A stretch of 64,000 nt of DNA from contig OZ029916.1 in assembly GCA_964023275.1 (NCBI GenBank), positions 34,989,727-35,053,726 on the forward strand. Reading direction: 5' to 3'. The first letter of the stretch is position 1, and each line of letters begins with the position of its first letter. Positions 31,001-41,783 of this stretch are shown here, piece by piece. The position numbers and the translations under genes are program-made. Source of the stretch: Norana najaformis. Taxonomy: Eukaryota; Annelida; Clitellata; Crassiclitellata; Hormogastridae. The notes under the pieces are model-generated. The model ran no database searches and was not told the origin of the DNA. It saw only the letters and a list, made by a program, of their open reading frames with translations.

Positions 31001-34000
31001 TGATCAGGCTCGTGCCAGCAATTGTTGAATTAGAGACCAGACGTGCTATTGAGTAGACCACCATTGCTGGTAATTGTGTAAGAGATGAATTGTGTAAGAG
31101 ATAGTCGTAAAATCGTAAAAAATCATAAACTCGAGATTTCTCCAGCACCCAACAAAATCTAAGTCGAGGTAACCAGCTTATTCACAGGCGCCCAGTCAAG
31201 ACAAAATCGATAGGCAAGAAGGGTTCGTTTCCAGGTCAAGATCGAAGAGTCTGGCAGGCAGGCAGGCGGTCAGATAACTACAGTCACTTTAATGTTTGGG
31301 CGAGTTTTTGATGTCATTCTAATCTTGTCTCAAATGCTTCTTTCAGTAGGGTTACCTCCCTGTTTACCTGTCATACTTTTCCCAATTGATTGACATGTTT
31401 TTTAATACCTCATCTCCCAACTGGCTGAACTACTAATTTTGAGTGTACTTCCGTCCATAGGCTCCGAACGTAGGAGCAAATGCACTGTTTCACAGGTGTA
31501 ACAGACACCTGAGCAACAAAGAGGAGTTTTCTTAAAGTGATGCTGTTTAAACAATGAGGCCTTTAAATAGCATCCCTGCAATTCGATTTGTCGATTTGAT
31601 GAAATGATAATCTGCTGTTTGTTAAGATTTTCATTTCAGTCAGTGATCAGACAAATGAAAATGGATATCTGTGGAGCAAGAACAAATTTCTCAACCGACA
31701 GATCCACATGCAGCAGATGTACCAGACATTTGTTGAAACTGGAAAAGCACAGAATGTCGCAAAGGTTGTTTATCAGCTGTGTTCAACAGCTCAACTTATC
31801 TACTTGTCTAAGCATAGTTTGCTTACTGATGAACTTTTTGTTCTTATTGGGCCTTAACACCACTTAGGCTAGCATAGGCAGCGCTGTTGTGATGTAGTTG
31901 AAACGTCTAGATAAATACATGTGGTCATCTCACTTCCTAGATCAGAATAATCAGCTTGTTGGTGAAGAAGTTCAGGAATGTAGGCCTAGTTTGCAAGAGG
32001 GGTGAAGTTTCAGACTGAAGGGTCAGACATTTGCTCACGGAGACAGACTGGCTGTTGCCATGTATTGAGGGTATACATACTTGTGTAGTCTGAATAAAGA
32101 AGCACAGTTGTATATCTTATCCTAGAAAAGACACTGCTCAAGTTTATGAAATTTTTATGTGTTGTGGTAGTTTAATGAGTGAACTAGGATTACTTTATGA
32201 CAAGCAATTTTATGTCATAGATCACTGTGTCACATGTATAGCCCCTGTGTTACCTATATGGCCACCATGTCAATTACACTTGCATACCAACAGCCATATC
32301 ATGTCATGTATTTCTTATGTTTATTCCTTCATTCATTTAGCAAATTTATAATGCTTATCTTCAGAGTATCTATGCGCCCATCTCAGCCGGCCTTACTTAT
32401 TGTAGTAGTTTAATTAGTGAACTGCAATGACCTGTGAAATGTTATGGTTTCCTTTGCTTCTGAATAATCCAGGAAAAGGATCCATTCTGGGAGCCTCCAG
32501 ACACAAAGGTGATCATTGGCGTGGCCACGATTCCACTTAACTTCTTGTGTCATGGATTAGAATTTGAGCAAGACTCTGTGACTATCATCGACATTCATGC
32601 CAAACACTGCGGCTATCTGAGCGTTGCGATAACACCCTGTGATGCCAAGGGAAAAGAACTAGTCAACAGCGATGTTGACGACCCAATGGACCTGGTAACA
32701 GTCAGGTTTCTCATTACTTGTATGCTTGAATGGATGTCTGTATGTATGTATGTTTGTATGTATGTTTGTGTTTGTGCACTTAATGTAGCATCCTTTAAGT
32801 ACCACAAAGGCACTGCACACATTATAACATGAATTCTGATATAACATGGTTAGGACATGGATCAAAATATTAGTTCAGCCATAGAAAGTAACCTCATTGT
32901 TATGTGGTCTCATTATTAGGCGGTTCTTGTTATGACTTCCAAACACAGCATTATAACAAGTTTCAGCTAAAGTACCAGTATAGTACCTGGACCACACAGT
33001 TTTCTGGCATATCAATTACATAGAAATCATGCTTCAACAAACTCAAAACTTTGACTTTGGTATCAAAGACTGACTAGGATTCTATAATTTCGGATAAGAA
33101 TTCCTTATTATTTAGAAAGAATTAGTTGTGTTTATTGTCGGTTTGCAGATTGGCAAATGTTTGTCTTTCAAGATTTGTATTAATAAAGCCATGAATCTTC
33201 CAGAAAGATATACTAAGGTTGGTTATATTTTCTCCACTTTGCCTTTGCATGATGTTTTTTGAAATGTGTCAGGCAGCAGTGTTTCAGGGTCCCACACTGC
33301 ACCTCGACACTGGAACAATCTCCCATCTGAAATCTGCAAAATCTGTATTGCTCCGTCCCTCCTGTCGTTCACCCATCATCATCTATCTCAAGCCCTTCTC
33401 TCTATCACTCCTAGGAATTTCAGTCAAAACTGTTGTCCCACCTCTTCAAGAAATCTTGCCAAGAAATCCATCCAATCTGCCACATTTCCATACCTCAACG
33501 TAAACATAAACCACCATAACAGCTCCTGAAACTCCTTTTCTCTCTGGTCTTCCGAGGATTATCATTAATAAACCCTTGTAAAAAATGAACTATTACCTTA
33601 CCTCACCTTACAGGTTTCGGTTTTCATACAGTGTCACTGGACCCATCTGAGTTGTTAATGAGTTGATGCTTGCATTTAGCTTTTGTGTAGCAGTTTAGAA
33701 ATTTTGAGTTTACGATTATCATTACAATTTTGCAGGTAGCTGGTAAAAGATAACCCTTCAATTGTTTGCAAAATGAAATAAGAAAAATAATCCCTCAAAG
33801 CTGGTGGTAGTGAATTCCACAGATGTGGACAGCATATGAAAAGGCATGGAAACCACCCTTTTTTTGGTAAGTTAGGACAAATAGTTGGTCAGAAAAAGCT
33901 GATCTTAATTTTCTCCTGGTGGGATTAAGTATGAGAGGAATGCATAAGTCAGCAAGGTAGCTCGGTGCTAGACCATGTAGCGCCTTGTATGCAAGGACAA

Positions 34001-37000
34001 CAACTTTAAACTGGACCAAAGCTTGAAAGGATAACCAATATAATTTTGAAGACATAAGTTTGTAAGTGCAGATCTTGGAGCAAACTTAAGAACAAGGTGA
34101 GCAGCTGCACACAGAACTGATTGTAAGAAGTTATAAGACGAGGAAGAGAACTGATTATTGAATTGCAATAGTCCAGGCATGATGAGACAAGTGAACAAAC
34201 AACAGCATAGGCAGCATCAAGAGTTAGTGGGCAACGAATAGATGAAGATGATATTGTTGTTGTAATTGTTTTACAGACTTGGTGTCAGTATCGATTTTAT
34301 CAGGACACTGGATACACTGTGACAGAAAAGGGTGATGGGAAAAATCCAAAATACAATCACTCCAAATTATATGAGTTTGTTGAGAAAGCCGTTGATCATA
34401 AGGTTGGTTATTTATTTTAGTCTTAACTGCATTGAGGTGGTCTTGAGCTGGTTAGAAATTTAAATCATTTCGTCATCATTGCTATGCTAAATACCAATGA
34501 TGAATTTCGTTCTTCTCAAACTGTTACATAAACTGGTGAGGTGCACCTTCAATAGATTCTTACAAGGTGCTATAAAATGCCCAGATAACTAACCAACTTT
34601 GAAAAAATTTAATGAAGACAGTGCCAGTCACGATGGTGAAGGGATGCCTGATGATTGATTTCGACGACCACACTCTGTGTGCCCTCGTGAACCACCTAAG
34701 GACACAACCCAGGGGAAAACTGCTTTGCATATAGCTCACCAGTAACTGGTGCTCCTCCAGATATGCAAAGTGCAAAGACAGTGGGCAGATCCTGTATGTG
34801 TGTTACCATGTCTGATGTGGAAATGTAGATGCGTCGGTACTGGCCTGTTCTGTCACCTTTCAGCAAATATGTCTTAGTCAAGTGAACTGTAAGCTGACAG
34901 TTTTCAAATCTAGAACGTTCAAGTTTGGGCAGAATGTCAACCTAGATGTCCCCAAACTATTGTTGGGTAGTGCATGGGGGCTTCAGTGGAGATGATGGTG
35001 TCTGGGGAAAACTTCAGATGGCCCCAAACCTCCATTTTACATCTGTGGGTAAAGCACAACTGTCAACAAATAAGTCGCGCAGTCAATCATCGACGTTTTT
35101 CCATTTTTGCCCAGATAGCCATGTTTATTGGATCATTCACTGGGTTATATTGTGCACCTGGCGATCAGCTGTGGGCCCAGCGTGGGCTCAATTAACGTTT
35201 CTGTTTTTCAGACTTTTTATGGCATTTTCCTTGTAGCTTGTCAGTTATTTGCAAGAGAAAATGCTACCAGTTGAAGTGTGGGGACAGCAACATGATGAAC
35301 CAGTCAAGAAGAAAGTTTCAATTTCCACTGGTTTGCCTGTTCTTCCTACAACTTCTGCACCATCTGCACAGTCACAAGCCATTGTGGTAAGAACAAGAAC
35401 AACAAGAACATCAACAACCACAACAACATGTTCCTTTAATTCTGTTTTGGCCATCAAGCACTTCAAAGCAATTGCTATCCACAGCATCTCTGCCACCAAG
35501 CATGACATCAAAGACTACCCGTTCTAATTTGAGTAATTCTGCGGTATCACAATTCTGCAGGATCACAAACACCTTGGGTAAAGAATAATAGTAGTAATAG
35601 CAGTAATAATAATAATAGCAAAATAATTTTAAAAAAATGGTTTAAGTCCTGAGGCATTATTTCTACCTTGGGATTTAAAGTAACATTATAGAGAAATGAG
35701 TATCAAACGATAATAAGAGATGACTGTTGTTATCCAGTTTTCATAACCTTGCTGACAGGCCTTGGAAGCGTTGTGTCTCTAATGCCTTGATATCTTGTCA
35801 TCTTTCTTGTATAATACCTATGATAACATCAAGTGATTTTATTTAAATTGTAGGATGCAAACAAGAAGCTAACTGGTCAGTTAGAAGAAGCAAATAAAAA
35901 GATCAAAATGCTGGAGACAAAAGTGGTAACAGTCTCTCCTTCTCTTGCCGTCATTCAATTCATTTTTATCTGGTGTGCCTCTTGTGTGCTCTTCCCTCAT
36001 TCCTTGCAATTTCGGCTGAATTCCCTGTTTTATTTGTTCCTTTAATTCTGCTTTATAATTGTCCCTATCCAAATGACATTGTCTGGTAATCTAACTGCAC
36101 TTAAGGCACTATATGTGCTGCAAAAAAATTAATGTGAAATCAGTTTGGGTAAAGTAGTAGATTTAAAGAAGCCACTGACTGAAGCCATCAGCTGAATGGT
36201 CTTTAGGATGAAGCAGAAATTTGCAACAGAATCAGGTAACCAGACAGCATCTCCCGTCTGATTCTCGTCATTCATCATCCAACAAATGTCCACACCTTAA
36301 ACATCTTCCACTTTAGCATTACAATGTATCTCTTGGCTTGACCTGTTCAGATTTTGAACACACCACATGGCGCTTGTGAACTCGATTTCGTTCGCTCATT
36401 GACAGATAAGCTGGCATCCCTGACACAGCTCTTGTGTGGTGTTGAGAAATTTTGGCGATTTCCTGGGAACATGATAATTTTAACCATAATTGTAATTATT
36501 GATAATTGTAAATATCATTCTTGTTTGCTTCACAACCAATTTGTTTGTGCATATATATGAAAAGATTTACAGAATAAATTAATTTCTGCATTGATTGATT
36601 GATTGACTGACTGATTCACTTATTGATTGACTGAACAGAGGTAGACAACTTTTCTTGCTGCTGCTGGAATGTAGCCTTCATTGCTTTTTGAACTTTAGGA
36701 AGCCAGTAAGAAACTGAATGGGCAGTTGGAAGAGGCAAACAAAAAAGTCAAAGGACTTGAAACTAAACTTGTAAGCATATTTATGATTAAACTAATATAT
36801 ACATATATATGTATTTATAAATAAATCGATTTGATGACTCGATATCAAACTACTGCATATTCAGTGTTCACCTAATTACACATGTATGTGTTGATAAATT
36901 CTCAGCAAGTATGGTAAACAAACATGTGCAGTATGTCATCTATAATATGCTGTCGTCTTTTTAGAACATCTCTGTAACAGATATAGTTATCTAATCTGAT

Positions 37001-37678
37001 CATACAACTTCCACAGTACCATTACAATAATGCACAAAGCATCAGTCAATTGGATTAGCTCATTTTGTTGCTGAAGTTCAGAAACATGTTGAGGATTAAC
37101 TTTGGATCAACCTTCAGAGTTTCAAGGATTACCATAATCAAAATGTAAATCGACTGTTTCAGAGTCATATCGAAAAGGTTGTCAAAGCTATGTCTTCTAG
37201 TCTTCAGGTAACATTATTTTATTATCCCATGCATTGCTTAAGTAGTTAACTGCACCATAATGTAATGTAGTGTATTGAAAGAGTTCCATAAAACTCTACT
37301 TCAAGCAAATCTGAAATGATGATGATGACACTGACGATGACTACTACGATGATGATGATAATATCTGTTCTCATCCTCTGTGACTAAGAGTAGAATGAGG
37401 ACAATTAGTTCCAAATGCTCTTGTTGCTTGTGCATTAATTTATTGCTCTAAGAGACTGTTTGAATAACAGGAAAACAAAATATCTCCATGAATGCTTATC
37501 TATAGCCATCCAGCACTTCAATGCAACAATCGCTTTCCACAGCACCTTTGCTACTAAGCATAACGTTGAAGAATGCTAGCCATTCCAGAAAAATCTATAA
37601 TCACGAGCTATGATATTAATTACAATAATAATTTGTGAACAGGTGACAGAACTGAAACAGATTCTGAAAAAGAAATGA
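22092..37678 (+). CDS. Kinesin-3 family motor, KIF28/KLP-6-like, 27 exons, complete
   Basis: Exons: 22092-22139, 22751-22945, 23266-23398, 23709-23782, 24058-24172, 24668-24779, 25369-25467, 25745-25839, 26278-26319, 26614-26684, 26962-27022, 27418-27570, 28234-28268, 28525-28605, 28906-29020, 29321-29513, 29915-30063, 30600-30748, 31651-31764, 32473-32694, 33149-33217, 34277-34402, 35237-35386, 35854-35925, 36699-36770, 37163-37207, 37643-37678. They sum to 2826 nt, 941 aa, with all phases agreeing. The motor domain (about residues 5-356) has P-loop GQTGSGKSYT (108-117), switch I SSRAH (225-229), switch II DLAGSE (255-260), PYRDS and neck-side ADRAKSI. An FHA domain follows (about 475-560), then DPFWEPPD (681-688) and the kinesin-3 mid region. 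A short coiled coil ends the protein. There is no PH or lipid-binding domain. Size, FYSYW-SHDGF-type loop and domain order resemble KLP-6/KIF28 rather than KIF1 or KIF13; the subfamily call is inference. The role is microtubule plus-end transport. Confidence 0.95.
22140..22750 (+). other. AT-AC, U12-type (minor spliceosome) intron 1 of the kinesin gene
   Basis: Exon 1 ends ...IRVRPF at 22139 and exon 2 starts NQRERARK at 22751, which is the expected unbroken kinesin-3 N-terminus. No GT donor exists there. The intron starts ATATCCTTTT, an exact match to the U12 AT-AC 5' splice site. It ends TCTTAACGCTGAGGCAC: TCTTAAC (22734-22740) fits the U12 branch-point consensus, with the branch A about 11 nt before the terminal AC. 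There is no polypyrimidine tract before the acceptor, also as expected for this class. It is phase 0. Confidence 0.9.
23498..23685 (+). mobile_element. tRNA-derived SINE (family B), kinesin intron 3
   Basis: The head is ATGGTAGCCGATTGGATACA (A-box region) with B box GGTTTGAGCCTC. The body GTGTAGGGACCTTTAGCAAG and TTTAGTCATTAGG leads to an AATAATAAA tail. It matches 10912-11100 along its length. Confidence 0.8.
25110..25250 (+). mobile_element. Diverged tRNA-derived SINE (family B-like), kinesin intron 6
   Basis: GTGTGGCATAGTGGTCAATT and GAGTTGAAGCCTGC sit at A-box and B-box spacing, followed by GTGTAATGACCCTGTACAAG, a diverged form of the family B body. Confidence 0.5.
25893..25997 (+). pseudogene. 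Decayed duplicate of kinesin exon 10, inside intron 8
   Basis: This stretch copies the true exon 10 block (26590-26706), including its intronic flank (TCGTTGTTCTTAG before, ATGGTAA after). The pseudo-exon core, 25916-25974, is 59 nt against 71 nt in the real exon. The 12-nt loss removes four codons and keeps the phase. The kinesin-invariant GGNSKT segment is gone and PYRDS reads PFLDS. Splice dinucleotides survive. It lies upstream of exon 9, so inclusion would scramble exon order and phase. Confidence 0.75.
26180..26240. repeat. TA-rich microsatellite, kinesin intron 8
   Basis: (TA)n with interspersed (TG/CA) about 40 bp before exon 9. Intron 8 also has a (GAT/GAA)n run at 26015-26060. Confidence 0.85.
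27082..27370 (-). mobile_element. tRNA-derived SINE (family A), fills kinesin intron 11
   Basis: The tRNA-like head is on the minus strand at the right end: GGGTGGTCAATAGTCTCGTGG with B box GAGTTCAATCC. The body contains the inverse of GACAGCCATGGGT. It matches 55893-56170 and 59050-59358. It occupies about 290 of the 395 intron bases. Confidence 0.8.
27647..27832. repeat. Tandem duplication, 93-bp unit, kinesin intron 12
   Basis: Two copies start AGAGGAGCTACATGTACA (27647 and 27740) and end TAGCATCA. They differ at a handful of sites. No coding content. Confidence 0.9.
28690..28785 (+). repeat. Dispersed repeat shared with 16390-16475
   Basis: Both contain GTTACGCCTT, GCGTTACGTAA, GAAATGTGTT and GGCAGATTAC in the same order and spacing. 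The other copy lies inside the left part of the long-inverted-repeat element, so this may be a solo fragment of that element in kinesin intron 14. Confidence 0.65.
33230..33560 (+). mobile_element. LINE C-terminal fragment, kinesin intron 21
   Basis: The frame reads SGSHTAPRHWNNLPSEICK, the typical LINE tail motif (P-x-W-N-x-LP), with no RT core left. It ends near (CCTTA)n. Confidence 0.55.
33790..34230 (-). mobile_element. LINE RT C-terminal fragment, kinesin intron 21
   Basis: The minus strand reads IGYPFKLWSSLKLLS-type and YWLSFQALVQFKVVVLAYKA, then APSYLADLC and RRKLRSAFSDQLFV. These are CR1-like thumb and tail motifs split by one frame break. Confidence 0.7.
34560..35236. other. Unclassified stretch in kinesin intron 22
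   Basis: Less AT-rich than its surroundings. Minus-strand frames at 34560-34881 (RTGQYRRIYISTSDMV...) overlap in two frames as if one coding piece had been shifted. I recognise no family. It may be an old transposon piece. Confidence 0.3.
35854..36770 (+). repeat. Tandemly duplicated coiled-coil exon pair (kinesin exons 24 and 25)
   Basis: Exon 24 (35854-35925) and exon 25 (36699-36770) are both exactly 72 nt, phase 0-0. They encode closely related 24-residue segments sharing the core GQLEEANKK and ending LETKV or LETKL. They lie near the C-terminus (residues 868-915). Substitutions are mostly conservative (I/V, D/E), so both copies look selected as protein. Being symmetrical, either can be skipped without a frameshift. 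Confidence 0.9.
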
Positions 37679-38889
37679 GAAGATCAGGCATCACTGGTAC
37701 AATCAGAATTTTGAGAAGAAATAGCCACCCAACAGCATCTTGTTCATTGCACTTTAACCATAGCAAAAGGAAATCGCAGACTTAATTGCCGACGTCTTTG
37801 CAGAGCATAAAAGCTAACTTTGCAGAGAGTCACTCGATGTCTGTAGCAGTCACCAAACATTATAAAACAATTGGACATAATTTAAATCAACCTCAAAGAG
37901 TTTCTAGACTAATTATTTACATAAATCTAATAAATAGTTAAATATATTTACATATCCTAATTTAAATAAACTATCGCACTGATATGCATCGCAATGTTTG
38001 TTTTGCAGTCAGTCTGTAACTCAGTCTTTTCTTGTTACACCATTTGGTGTGGTTTGCTCACAGCTGCCAGACCCAAATCGATCAAGTGAAGACAGTAATT
38101 AAACATGAATTGTGTTCGTTGACAAAGGCACAGTTCTCTGATTGTACAGTCCTGCTGCAGAAGCCTAGGTAAGAAAACAGTACTTCGTAGACGTAAACTT
38201 TTGTTGAAAGCTGCCAAGCACAAGCTTTATTCAGGCTTGCATAGTTTGACCACTTTCACTCATCCGTTGCTTAACTCTACAATCGAGAGTGGGCAGTAAA
38301 CTTACTGAAGAGATTTCCTCATCCAAGGAAACTCATTTACATTTACCAAGAGTCAAGACAGAAGTAGCTGCCTCACCCAGCCTCTGAAAACAATCACCAC
38401 CTAAAGAAGTACTTACAAAGGTACTTTATACATAACTACAACCATACAGAGGTACAAAACAAATAACTGGTAAATGTACTTTAAAAAGTACTTGGAGCTT
38501 AATTCTAAAGTATTCAATAAAATACCCAACAAATTATTGAACAAATTCGTCACAGTACTCAACACAGTCCCCAACACAATATTGGATGAAGTAGTACATG
38601 CATTTTGTCAATGTTAGTATTTTAAAAGTACTCAAAATATTAGACATACATGTAGTAATAAGAACAATATATGACACGGTGAACAAAGTACTCAAATAAC
38701 TTCAAACAAATGACTCAACACAGCAGTCGGCAAATTACTTGCAAAGGTAGCTGACAAGTATGCCCTAAGGGCAATATCTTCAAGGAGAGCAGAACTCGCG
38801 AGGTATGGAAGACCATCTGCCAGTTGCAGACATTTCTGTCTATCACTCAATCTCTCTTCAGTTCACAGTTGGTGGAAGGCCAGTGGGAA
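37679..38889. other. 3' flank of the kinesin gene
   Basis: Probable 3' UTR followed by non-coding DNA. 38400-38760 has many scattered AAGTACT/AGTACTC motifs that look like a very degenerate tandem repeat. No exon recognised. Confidence 0.4.
37929..37970 (+). promoter_or_regulatory. Candidate polyadenylation signals of the kinesin gene
   Basis: AATAAA occurs at 37929-37934 and 37965-37970, about 250-290 nt after the kinesin stop codon (37676-37678). Position and motif fit, but no cDNA supports a cleavage site. Confidence 0.4.
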
Positions 38890-39561
38890 TTAACCCTCTG
38901 TTGATGAAGTGTCTGTCAGTGACGGAAGGGTTAAGTCGATCAATTCAAGGTACTTTGGATGTTGGTCGCCTAGTTGTCTGCTTGGTTCTAGATACCCACA
39001 GGTCCCTCCTTGACAACTGTTGCCTTGACAACTGTTGCCTGGACAAGTGTTGCCTTGAGAATCATTATCTGACCGAATAAAGCCGTTTCTTCTTGGTCTG
39101 GTTTTATTTGCTACAAACGGCAGCAAAGGATCCAGTATCTGAAACAAAAATAATAAATAATAACAAATTTTATTCAAAATAATTTCATGGAAAACAGTGC
39201 TTGTTATCTGGACAGCTTTCATGAAAAATAATCATATAATAAAATAATCATATAATATTTTATTATCTCAGTAACTGAGAATATTAGCAGATTCTCCAGA
39301 TATATTTTCTTAGCTTTAATCAATAATATTAACCATAAATTCTCTGTTAATTCTCACATATGCTTCACATGGGTTGAAGATTTAAAGAAATGATAACAAT
39401 AGTAATAGCAATGATAATACTATAAATATTAATATTCACCATGAGTTCCCTGTTACCAGCGGGTCTGACATCATCAGTGCCACCGTTGATGTCGTCATCT
39501 GACCTGTGTCTTGTCTTCAGTCGTTCCTCGCTTGGGCGCTGACGCACTTTAAGGCGACATC
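38890..39561 (-). CDS. Two possible exons of an unidentified minus-strand gene
   Basis: A possible upstream exon, 39440-39561, is followed by donor GTGAAT. It encodes a charged segment including RQRPSEERLKTRHRSDDD. A possible terminal exon, 38890-39138, has a good acceptor (TTTGTTTCAG) and encodes 82 residues before TAA. It includes a Cys-rich five-residue repeat (GNTCPGNSCQGNSCQGGTCG). The junction is phase 0 on both sides. No family is recognised. The pair could be a small separate gene or an alternative 3' end of the ROS1-like gene, but the phase does not match a direct join to the exon ending at 41784. The Cys repeat comes from a 15-bp DNA repeat, which weakens the case. Confidence 0.35.
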
Positions 39562-39696
39562 CTGAGTTCACATAAATGTTAACAACTAACTATATCTACT
39601 GTGTATCAAAAAGGCTTAGAGATGTACGTGGTCAGTCAAATGGTGTAGCAGGCGAATGAAATGATACTAATTGGATGATAGATCATCATCCTTGAC

Positions 39697-41053
39697 GGGA
39701 TCCGGACAAATCTCCCCTGGACATTTCCCCCCGGACTTTCCCCTGTCATCTCCCCTGGATTTCTCCCCCAGGCGTTTCAGTAGGATAAAAAACCTTGATA
39801 TGTCCCCCAAATGTCCACAAAAAGTAAACAATTTCTATCTATACGGACTTGTAAGTGCTTTGATGTTTGAGTGTGGAAATACAAACAATATTTAGCAAAG
39901 ACTTTTAATATAGCAACAAACTGAGTGAACAGTTTTCTAGAAAGGCTATTAATGCTTTGATGTAAATATAGCTTTATTTAATTGTTTATATTTATTTGTT
40001 GAACAACCAGGCTTTTAATGCTTTCAGTCTTAATTAATTAACAAAACACTAGTTACTTATCGTCGCCTATTTGATGAAATTAAAATGCTGCAGCCTCAAG
40101 TGCATCCTCGAACGATTACGATGGATTTCGAAAAGACTTTCCATTAATGCTGCAACCGAAAGCTTTCCCAACGTAGAAATACATGGATGCTTCTTCCACC
40201 TGGCTCAGAATATCTTCAGAAAAGTTCAAGCCGTTGGACTGCAGGAAAGTTACTAGAATGACGAAGACTTGTCATTGTCAATACGGATGATTCCTGCATT
40301 AGCATTCGTTCCAGTGGATAAGGTTCTCGAAGCACTCGAATCACTTAGGACTCACTGCCTGAAGAAATCTCTACTGTCGTCGATTACTTTGAAGATAACT
40401 ACATCTGTCATCTTAGGCGTAATCGTCGAGCAAATCCAGTGTTCGATAAAAGCATTTGGAATGTGCACTCACGTGTGGCCAACGACTTGCCACGTACAAA
40501 CAATGCTGTTGAGGGTTGGAATCGAAAGATGCAGTCCGCTGTCTTGTCATCACCCAAATATCTGGAGATTCCTTCGCATCCTTAAGCGTGAACAGAGTCT
40601 GAACAACGTCAACTTGAACCAGCTCTTTGGCGGACATATGCCACAACAACCCAAGAAGAAGTACAAAGATTGTTTTACAAGAATCTCAAATATCGTTGCA
40701 GACTTCGATAAACGTGATATCAAAGACTACTTGAAAGCAATTGCTTTTAACATTAGTCTGTGAACACATTATCTCTATGTATTGCTCATAAACAGAACTT
40801 AAACTTAACAATAAAGACCTTTGATATAAACACAAGTACTAATTTACTGTTATTTTTTACCTTGTATCACTTAAATTCATTTTTAAAATATTTTTCTTTT
40901 TATTTGTGACCTATACAAAACTAATTGTGATGTTTGTTGATATAAAATATATGACTTGGGGGGATTTGTCCGGGTGGGTATTTACCCGGGGGGAAAATCC
41001 ATGGGGAAATGTCCGGGGGGGGGGGGAAATTATCCGGGGGATATCTCCTAGAC
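39697..41053 (+). mobile_element. MULE-type DNA transposon with 11-bp target duplication
   Basis: TCATCCTTGAC flanks the element directly at 39686-39696 and 41054-41064. The ends are rich in inverse-related C- and G-runs sharing GGACATTTCCCC (left 39719-39735; inverse near 41005-41020). The interior encodes MULE transposase fragments. Length 1357 bp. Target duplications of 8-11 bp are usual for MULEs. Confidence 0.75.
40060..40763 (+). pseudogene. MULE transposase, C-terminal part, several frame breaks
   Basis: Motifs in order: ITMDFEK, ESFPNVEIHGCFFHLAQNIF (catalytic-domain end), a stop, LALVPVDKV-like, then in another frame DYFEDNYI, NDLPRTNNAVEGWNRKMQ, and finally LKREQSLNN to a stop at 40763. 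At least two frame changes, one in-frame stop and a missing N-terminus make it inactive. Confidence 0.85.
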
Positions 41054-41064
41054 TCATCCTTGAC

Positions 41065-41783
41065 AGCCATAAGATGTTGTTAAACACAAAATACAATCCA
41101 GGGAATATCCTGTAGTAGGATTCAATCCAGAACATTGTAATGTAAGGTAAGGTTAATAAAGAAATCGACATAGCTTGAATAATATGAGAACATGTTCGGC
41201 AATTGCCTTCTTAGCCTCAAGGTAACGGGAAGCAACAGAGGATTCCATGTAAATGTAAGAGAGAGTCGGAGCGGAAAACGCCGGGAAGGGGTGGGGAAGT
41301 TGAGGAAATTGTGATATTGGGAGGGCAGATTGAAGGGCAGAGGGGTGGCGGGAGGAAAAGGAAGGGAAGAGCAGATAGCAATTTTATAAACATGACAGCT
41401 GCGGGAGAGAGAGGGGACGGGAAGATGAAGGAGGTGAAGCATGGGAATGGAAGAGAGGAGCTGTGGGAGGGAAGAGGAGAGTGAAGGGTGAAATGAGAAG
41501 TTCACAGATGCTCAGTGCATGAAAGACTAGTAAAAGTAATAAGAAGTAATAATAAGCAGTGCCGTGTATAATGATACTCTGTAACAATTATATTTACAAA
41601 GTACAGCATGCCACAGAGCATCGTTTAAAAGCCGCTATACAAATGCTCCAGTAAAATTACAAGAAGAATAGACACAACACTTTTTAGAGGCTCCACAGAG
41701 GCATAAAATAAATGGTTACAGTAAGAATATACAAGGCACTTATGAAAGGCTCATTACGGGTGTTATAAATTCCAGTTACTGAA
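41065..41783. other. 3' flank of the ROS1-like gene
   Basis: 41230-41500 is strongly purine-rich on the plus strand (GGGAGG/GGAAG runs). No exon is supported. No TTTATT (inverse AATAAA) lies close to the stop codon, so no polyadenylation site could be placed. Confidence 0.4.

Noticed and set aside
39440..39561. Direct extension of the ROS1-like receptor into this exon
   Set aside because: A join from the donor beside the receptor stop leaves phase 2, whereas this exon needs phase 1, and it gives an immediate stop.
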